From positions 10,614 to 20,113 of the forward strand of contig DEHG01000008.1 in NCBI GenBank assembly GCA_002351795.1: 9,500 nt of DNA, read 5' to 3'. Below the pieces are notes generated by a model, which was not told the DNA's origin, did no database searches, and worked only from the letters and a program-made list of their open reading frames with translations. Positions 5,191-9,500 of this stretch are shown here, one piece after another; the first letter of the stretch is position 1, and every line of letters begins with the position of its first letter. This DNA comes from Ruminococcaceae bacterium UBA2806 (lineage in GTDB: Bacteria > Bacillota > Clostridia > Oscillospirales > Acutalibacteraceae). Made by a program: the position numbers and the translations under genes.

Positions 5191-7082
5191 TGACACTTGA
5201 AGAACTCAATAAGATCAAAAAAGAACATGAAGAACTTGTAATGGTTCGTAAGGTAGTTAGGGAAAAGGGCGAAGAGCTTGCAAAGCATACTCAGTACCGT
5301 AAGCAGGTACTTGTCTGCGGAGGTACAGGCTGTACTTCATCAGGAAGTAAAAAGGTTATCGCAGCTCTTGAGGCAGCTCTTAAAGAAAACGGTATCGAGG
5401 ATGAGATACTTGTAGTAAAGACAGGCTGCTTCGGTCTTTGCTCACTCGGCCCGATCATGATCGTTTATCCCGAAGGCTCTTTCTATTCACAGGCTACACC
5501 CGAGGGCGTTGCAAGAATAGTAAAGGAACACCTTAAAGACGGTAATGTAGTAAAAGAGCTTCTTTATAAGGAAACAGTTCATGAAGACGGTTCCATCACA
5601 CCGCTTTCAGAGACTAACTTCTATAAGAAGCAGATGAGAATTGCTCTGCGTAACTGCGGCGTTATAGATCCCGAAAATATCGAGGAATATATCGCACTCG
5701 ACGGTTATCAGGCTCTTTATAAGGCTCTTACAAGCATGACTCCTGATGAAGTTATCAAGGAAGTGCTTGATTCAGGCCTCAGAGGAAGAGGCGGCGGCGG
5801 ATTCCCCACAGGCAGAAAGTGGATGTTCGCAAAGGCTTCTCCCGGAGATATCAAGTATGTTGCATGTAATGCCGATGAAGGTGACCCCGGCGCATTCATG
5901 GATCGTTCCATTCTTGAGGGCGACCCGCAGTGTATCATTGAAGCAATGGCAATAGCAGGTTATGCTATCGGCGCACATCACGGCTTTGTATATGTTCGTG
6001 CAGAGTATCCTATAGCTGTACAGAGACTCAGCATTGCTATCGAGCAGGCTAAGAAATACGGCTTCCTCGGCAAGGACATTCTCGGAACAGGCTTTGACTT
6101 TGATCTTGAGATCAGACTCGGCGCAGGCGCATTCGTATGCGGTGAGGAAACAGCTCTTATGACATCAATCGAAGGCAACAGAGGCGAGCCTCGTCCGCGT
6201 CCTCCGTTCCCGGCAGTAAAGGGTCTGTTTGGCAAGCCCACAGTACTTAATAATGTTGAAACATATGCTAATATCGCTCAGATCATCTATAAGGGCAGCA
6301 AGTGGTATTCATCTATCGGAACAGAGACAAGCCGCGGCACAAAGGTATTCGCTCTCGGCGGTAAGATCACAAACGTTGGTCTTGTTGAAATTCCTATGGG
6401 TACAACTCTGCGTGAGATCATTGAAGAGATCGGCGGCGGTATCCCGAACGGCAAGAAATTCAAGGCAGCTCAGACAGGCGGTCCTTCCGGCGGATGTATC
6501 CCTGCAGAGCATATTGATACACCGATCGACTATGACAGCCTTCTTGCGATCGGTTCAATGATGGGCTCCGGCGGTATGATCATCCTTGATGAGGATACCT
6601 GTATGGTAGATATCGCTAAGTTCTATCTTGAATTCACCGTTGATGAAAGCTGCGGTAAATGTACTCCCTGCCGTGTTGGTACAAGAAAGCTTCTCAGCTA
6701 TCTTGAAAAGATCACAAAGGGCAATGGTACAATGAAGGATCTTGAGGATATTGAGGAACTGGCTCAGCATATGCAGAAGTCATCTCTGTGCGCTCTCGGT
6801 CAGACTGCGCCTAACCCGATCCTTTCTACACTCAACTTCTTTAAGGATGAGTATATTGCACATATCCAGGATAAGACCTGTCCTGCCGGCGTATGTAAGT
6901 CTCTTATCAAATATAAGATCGTTGCCGATAAATGTAAGGGCTGTACTCTTTGTGCAAAGAACTGTCCTGTTGGTGCGATCACAGGTGAGCGCAAGTCGCC
7001 GCATGTTATTGATTCTTCTAAGTGTATCAAGTGCGGTGTCTGCATGAAGAACTGTCACTTCGGCGCTATCATAATGGAATAA
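5190..7082 (+). CDS. hydB: HydB: NuoF-like FMN/NAD(H)-binding subunit of bifurcating [FeFe]-hydrogenase
   Basis: HydB carries the flavin where electrons from NADH and ferredoxin are thought to be combined or split. The 630 residues match the family's roughly 600-630. Domains in order: an N-terminal thioredoxin-like [2Fe-2S] domain (C43, C48, C80, C84); a NuoF-like core with the FMN loop GLRGRGGGGFPTGRKW (196-211) and the nucleotide-binding stretch GAGAFVCGEETALM (311-324) then EGNRGEPRPRPPFP; a [4Fe-4S] site C488-x2-C491-x2-C494 with C534; and a C-terminal two-cluster ferredoxin domain (C582, C585, C588, C592 and C612, C615, C618, C622). The N- and C-terminal additions distinguish HydB from plain NuoF. 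C471, H558, C564 and C569 lie between these domains and could form the zinc site reported in HydB structures; I assign those residues by inference. It has a purine-rich ribosome binding site (around 5171-5182) inside the end of hydC. Confidence 0.96.
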   Translation: MTLEELNKIKKEHEELVMVRKVVREKGEELAKHTQYRKQVLVCGGTGCTSSGSKKVIAALEAALKENGIEDEILVVKTGCFGLCSLGPIMIVYPEGSFYSQATPEGVARIVKEHLKDGNVVKELLYKETVHEDGSITPLSETNFYKKQMRIALRNCGVIDPENIEEYIALDGYQALYKALTSMTPDEVIKEVLDSGLRGRGGGGFPTGRKWMFAKASPGDIKYVACNADEGDPGAFMDRSILEGDPQCIIEAMAIAGYAIGAHHGFVYVRAEYPIAVQRLSIAIEQAKKYGFLGKDILGTGFDFDLEIRLGAGAFVCGEETALMTSIEGNRGEPRPRPPFPAVKGLFGKPTVLNNVETYANIAQIIYKGSKWYSSIGTETSRGTKVFALGGKITNVGLVEIPMGTTLREIIEEIGGGIPNGKKFKAAQTGGPSGGCIPAEHIDTPIDYDSLLAIGSMMGSGGMIILDEDTCMVDIAKFYLEFTVDESCGKCTPCRVGTRKLLSYLEKITKGNGTMKDLEDIEELAQHMQKSSLCALGQTAPNPILSTLNFFKDEYIAHIQDKTCPAGVCKSLIKYKIVADKCKGCTLCAKNCPVGAITGERKSPHVIDSSKCIKCGVCMKNCHFGAIIME

Positions 7083-7097
7083 GGAGGGGGATAATTC

Positions 7098-8861
7098 ATG
7101 GAAACAGTTAATCTGAAAATAAATAATATCCCTGTTGAAGTGCCAAAGGGTTATACTATTCTCCAGGCTGCAAAGCAGGCAAACATTGATATCCCTACAC
7201 TTTGCTACCTCAAGGATATCAACTGCATTGGCGCATGCCGTGTATGTATGGTAGAAGCTAAAATGAACGGCAGACCTATGAGAGGTCTTCTCGCTGCCTG
7301 CGTTTATCCGGCAGAGGAAGGACTTGAGGTTTTCACCAATACTCCGGCTGTAATAAAGTCAAGAAAGACAACAATTGAGCTTCTTCTTGCTAACCACAAG
7401 AAAAAGTGTCTTTCCTGCGTTAGAAATAATAACTGCGAGCTCCAGAAGCTTGCTCTTGAATACGGTGTTGACGAAGATCATTTCGAGAACGAAGTTCCGA
7501 ATTATGAAATTGATGAACAGTCACCCTATATCATCCGTGACAACAATAAGTGCGTAAACTGCATGCGTTGTGTTGCTATGTGTAAGAATATACAGACAGT
7601 ATCCGTAATCGGCTCTATAAAGAGAGGTTATCAGGTACATGTCGGAAGCGCATTTGATAAGAGTCTTGCTGATTCTCCCTGCGTTGGCTGCGGTCAGTGT
7701 ATCGTAAGCTGTCCTGTAGGCGCTCTCCAGGAGAAGCCGCAGGAGGATAAGGTATGGGATGCTATCAACGATCCCGATAAGGTAGTTATGTTCTTCACAG
7801 CTCCTTCTATCAAGGCTACACTCGGTGAGAGCTTTGATATGCCTATCGGTTCAAATGTTGAGGGTAAAATGGCTGCTGCTATCCGTCGTCTCGGCGATGG
7901 CGTAAAGGCTTATAATATGGACTTTACAGCTGACCTTACTATCCTTGAAGAGGCTCATGAGCTTATCGAAAGAATTCAGAACGGCGGCACACTCCCGATG
8001 TTCACATCATGCTGCCCCGGCTGGGTAAAATTCGTTGAGCATTATTATCCTGATTTCATTCCGAACCTTTCAACCTGTAAATCACCTCAGGCTATGTTCG
8101 GCGCAGTTCTCAAGGGCTATTATGCTCAGAAGACAGGTATTGACCCGAACAAGATGTTCGTAGTCAGCGTTATTCCATGTACTGCAAAGAAATTTGAATG
8201 TACTCGTCCTCAGCTCCGTTCAGGAGACGGCGATTATGATGATGTTGATGTAGCACTCACAACAAGAGAGCTTGCAAGAATGATAAAACGTGCAGGTCTT
8301 GACTTTACTGCTCTGCCCGAGGAAGATTTCGATGCACCGTTCGATAAGGCTACCGGCGGCGGCGTTATCTTCGGCGCAACAGGCGGCGTACTTGAGGCTG
8401 CACTCAGAAATGCTGCAAGAACTCTTGACGGCGAATTCAAGATGATCGACTTTGAAGAGGTAAGAGGACCTGAGGCTATCCGTGAGGTTACATATAATGT
8501 TGCCGGCATGGATATCAAGGTTGCTGTTACATCAGGTCTTGGCAATGCCCGCAAGATCCTTGAAAAGATCAAGAGCGGCGAAGCTGATTATCATATGGTT
8601 GAGATCATGGCATGTCCCGGCGGCTGTATCAACGGCGGCGGTCAGCCCTATCAGCCTGACAGCGTAAGAAATAACGTTGATTATAAGGCACTGCGTTCCA
8701 AGGCTCTTTACGATCAGGATAAGAACAGCGAAATGAGAAGCAGTGAGGAAAGCCCTGTTTGTAAGATGGTTTATGATGAGTTCTTTGAGTCTCCCGGCAA
8801 GGAGAAGGCTCATAAGTATCTCCATACATCATATGTTGCAAGAGGCAATAAGATGTCATAA
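7098..8861 (+). CDS. hydA: HydA: catalytic [FeFe]-hydrogenase subunit, M3-type iron-sulfur relay
   Basis: HydA reduces protons to H2 (or the reverse) at the H-cluster; with HydB and HydC the complex probably uses NADH and reduced ferredoxin together. Domains across 587 residues: N-terminal [2Fe-2S] domain (C36, C47, C50, C68); His-Cys3 [4Fe-4S] site H100-x3-C104-x2-C107-x5-C113; two-cluster ferredoxin domain (C152, C155, C158, C162 with C195 as one end, then C198, C201, C205); H-domain with TSCCPGW (C305 proton relay, C306 ligand), IPCTAKKFE (C361) and ACPGGCINGGGQ (C506, C510); then the C-terminal small-subunit-like tail (ALYDQD to HKYLHTSY, 537-579). It ends there, with no extra C-terminal [2Fe-2S] domain of the kind in the longer Thermotoga HydA. 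The second H-cluster motif has Ile359 where clostridial enzymes commonly have Met. AAGGAGG (7081-7087) lies ten bases before the start. The assignment is secure; bifurcation is inferred from the operon. Confidence 0.97.
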   Translation: METVNLKINNIPVEVPKGYTILQAAKQANIDIPTLCYLKDINCIGACRVCMVEAKMNGRPMRGLLAACVYPAEEGLEVFTNTPAVIKSRKTTIELLLANHKKKCLSCVRNNNCELQKLALEYGVDEDHFENEVPNYEIDEQSPYIIRDNNKCVNCMRCVAMCKNIQTVSVIGSIKRGYQVHVGSAFDKSLADSPCVGCGQCIVSCPVGALQEKPQEDKVWDAINDPDKVVMFFTAPSIKATLGESFDMPIGSNVEGKMAAAIRRLGDGVKAYNMDFTADLTILEEAHELIERIQNGGTLPMFTSCCPGWVKFVEHYYPDFIPNLSTCKSPQAMFGAVLKGYYAQKTGIDPNKMFVVSVIPCTAKKFECTRPQLRSGDGDYDDVDVALTTRELARMIKRAGLDFTALPEEDFDAPFDKATGGGVIFGATGGVLEAALRNAARTLDGEFKMIDFEEVRGPEAIREVTYNVAGMDIKVAVTSGLGNARKILEKIKSGEADYHMVEIMACPGGCINGGGQPYQPDSVRNNVDYKALRSKALYDQDKNSEMRSSEESPVCKMVYDEFFESPGKEKAHKYLHTSYVARGNKMS

Positions 8862-8896
8862 TTATGATATAGTTTTTTTGGATTCACATCCGATTC

Positions 8897-8934
8897 AAAG
8901 GAGTTGTAGCACTATAAGGTGCGGCAGCTCCTTT
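8897..8934 (+). terminator. Long hairpin after hydA, probable operon terminator
   Basis: AAAGGAGTTGTAGCACT (8897-8913) pairs with GGTGCGGCAGCTCCTTT (8918-8934) over 17 positions with one A-G mismatch, three G-U pairs and a four-base ATAA loop. It lies 36 bases after the hydA stop. The bases that follow (ACTGTTTGT) are moderately T-rich, so the U-tract is imperfect. A small AT-only stem AATAAA-TGG-TTTATT followed by TTT (8946-8963) comes just after and may assist. Confidence 0.65.
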
Positions 8935-9077
8935 ACTGTTTGTACAATAAATGGTTTATTTTTCTGTTTCAATATCGAAATAACCTATTTATGTAATGTT
9001 TATTAAAATAAAATGTATAAAAATGACAAAAAATTCACAATAAAATTCCAATACAGAATATTAAATATGTAAGTTTA

Positions 9078-9086
9078 TGATATAAT
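9078..9086 (+). promoter_or_regulatory. Extended -10 promoter of the SCP2-like gene
   Basis: TGATATAAT is a perfect extended -10 element (TG-n-TATAAT). No good -35 box lies 17 bases upstream, which is tolerated with an extended -10. Transcription would start near 9093, giving a leader of about 80 bases before ATG 9172. Confidence 0.6.
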
Positions 9087-9108
9087 TTTTCTGTATCATA
9101 GGAATGAT

Positions 9109-9165
9109 GTAAAATGCTTTTCCTGATCGGGAAGTGTTTTACTAAATTAAGTACAGGATCAGGGA
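9109..9165 (+). promoter_or_regulatory. Structured leader that can hide the ribosome binding site (possible pseudoknot)
   Basis: A 14-bp stem (9109-9122 with 9129-9142, including four G-U pairs) presents the six-base loop CTGATC (9123-9128). This loop is perfectly complementary to GATCAG (9157-9162), which overlaps the AGGG Shine-Dalgarno (9161-9164). An H-type pseudoknot is therefore possible. A competing nine-pair helix, 9120-9128 with 9157-9165, would bury the Shine-Dalgarno completely. Either could control translation of the downstream gene. The A-rich and T-rich flanks of the hairpin also resemble a terminator. I do not recognise a known riboswitch class. Confidence 0.4.
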
Positions 9166-9171
9166 TGTTAA

Positions 9172-9500
9172 ATGGATTTTAATGATTGTTATGAATATAT
9201 GGCGGATTTCCTGTATTCTCAGGATTTTTCATCAGTAGGGAATGATTTTACAGCCCTGATGTATCTGACCGGCAAGGAGAACGGATATATTTATTTCTCA
9301 TATAAAAACGGTGAAAAAAAGGTGGAACCGGTAAAGCATGAGCTTGTAAATATATATGTTGCTATGTCAATAGAAAACTTTGAGAAAATGATATACGGCG
9401 AGCTGGATATACTCAGAGCATTTACCACTAAACAGATACAGGCAAAGGGGAATGTAGTACTTGCAATGTCTGTATATAATTTGTTTTCGGAAAAAATAAA
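9172..9500 (+). CDS. SCP2 (sterol carrier protein 2)-like protein, 3' end outside window
   Basis: The frame is open from ATG 9172 to the window end, giving 109 visible residues starting M-D-F-N-D-C-Y-E-Y. The second half resembles an SCP2 domain: a beta-strand region (residues 39-52, YIYFSYKNGEKKVE), then AMSIENFEKMIYGELD (64-79), an A-F-x-T pattern and QIQAKGNVVLAMSVYNLF (88-105). This matches the family's usual 'GEL..AF..GKI...GD..LA..L..LF' layout. SCP2 domains form a hydrophobic pocket for lipids or other apolar ligands; in bacteria the ligand is generally unknown, and a sterol is unlikely here. No signal peptide or membrane segment is visible, so it is probably cytoplasmic. AGGG (9161-9164) lies seven bases before the ATG and sits inside a possible RNA structure. 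The gene has its own promoter and is not part of the hyd operon. The visible part is close to a full single-domain protein, so it may end soon after the window. Confidence 0.7.
   Translation, partial: MDFNDCYEYMADFLYSQDFSSVGNDFTALMYLTGKENGYIYFSYKNGEKKVEPVKHELVNIYVAMSIENFEKMIYGELDILRAFTTKQIQAKGNVVLAMSVYNLFSEKI

Larger units (their letters stand above)
8862..9171 (+). other. 310-bp AT-rich intergenic region between hydA and the SCP2-like gene
   Basis: No convincing gene lies here. It holds the post-hydA hairpin (8897-8934), then about 130 bases of very AT-rich DNA (roughly 8946-9077) in which I see no defined feature, an extended -10 promoter (9078-9086), and a structured leader (9109-9165) before the next gene. 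A 19-codon frame at 9013-9072 has no ribosome binding site. Confidence 0.7.

Noticed and set aside
6229..6561. Plus-strand frame of 110 codons inside hydB
   Set aside because: It lies in another frame within the conserved NuoF-like core, and its composition (Ser, Arg, Leu rich) is typical of an out-of-frame reading.
8743..9006. Plus-strand frame of 87 codons running from hydA into the spacer
   Set aside because: It starts inside hydA in the wrong frame, runs through the terminator hairpin and matches nothing recognisable.
9013..9072. 19-codon small ORF in the spacer after hydA
   Set aside because: It has no ribosome binding site, is nearly all A/T, and ends before the promoter at 9078-9086.
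9109..9165. Known small pseudoknot riboswitch such as preQ1
   Set aside because: The loop and tail sequences do not resemble the consensus I know for that class, and the downstream gene gives no link to queuosine. It is reported as an unclassified structured leader instead.
1..9500. CRISPR array, tRNA or rRNA genes
   Set aside because: No regularly spaced direct repeats, cloverleaf-like folds or rRNA-like stretches were seen on either strand.

Overview
This window looks like the chromosome of an anaerobic fermentative Firmicute. A Ruminococcus-like member of the Oscillospiraceae is the best guess. That rests on a bacterial V/A-type ATPase, a HydABC-type [FeFe]-hydrogenase operon, Gram-positive style ribosome binding sites and AT-rich intergenic DNA. 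The genus is an inference and was not tested by search. All supported genes lie on the plus strand.

Region 1 (1-2792) is the 3' end of a V/A-type ATPase operon. It holds the C-terminal part of catalytic subunit A, all of non-catalytic subunit B, and all of central-stalk subunit D, which probably starts at TTG. A and B overlap by one base. A GC-rich hairpin (2798-2825) follows D.

Region 2 (2793-4680) is an island between the two energy operons. It carries one intact 543-codon gene that is recognisably related to IS66-family TnpC transposases. The gene keeps the N-terminal coiled coil, the CxxC...CxxC zinc finger, two catalytic-type Asp positions and the IS66 C-terminal helix, but the other signature motifs are eroded and no tnpA/tnpB partners or clear terminal repeats are visible. 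It is more AT-rich and AAA-codon-rich than its neighbours and is bracketed by an 11-bp direct repeat. It is the most unusual gene here: a decaying or domesticated transposase. The spacer after it holds a perfect 12-bp palindrome and a good sigma-A-type promoter for the next operon.

Region 3 (4681-8861) is a compact hydC-hydB-hydA operon encoding a soluble, probably electron-bifurcating [FeFe]-hydrogenase. HydC (NuoE-like) and HydB (NuoF-like, FMN and NAD(H) site) form the NADH-handling module. HydA carries the H-cluster and an iron-sulfur relay. Together they would couple re-oxidation of NADH and reduced ferredoxin to H2 production. No H-cluster maturases (HydE/F/G) lie in the window.

Region 4 (8862-9500) is a 310-bp AT-rich spacer followed by a gene cut by the window end. 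The spacer holds a long hairpin after hydA, an extended -10 promoter, and a leader in which a 14-bp hairpin has a loop perfectly complementary to the downstream ribosome binding site. The partial gene is a small SCP2 (sterol carrier protein 2)-like protein.
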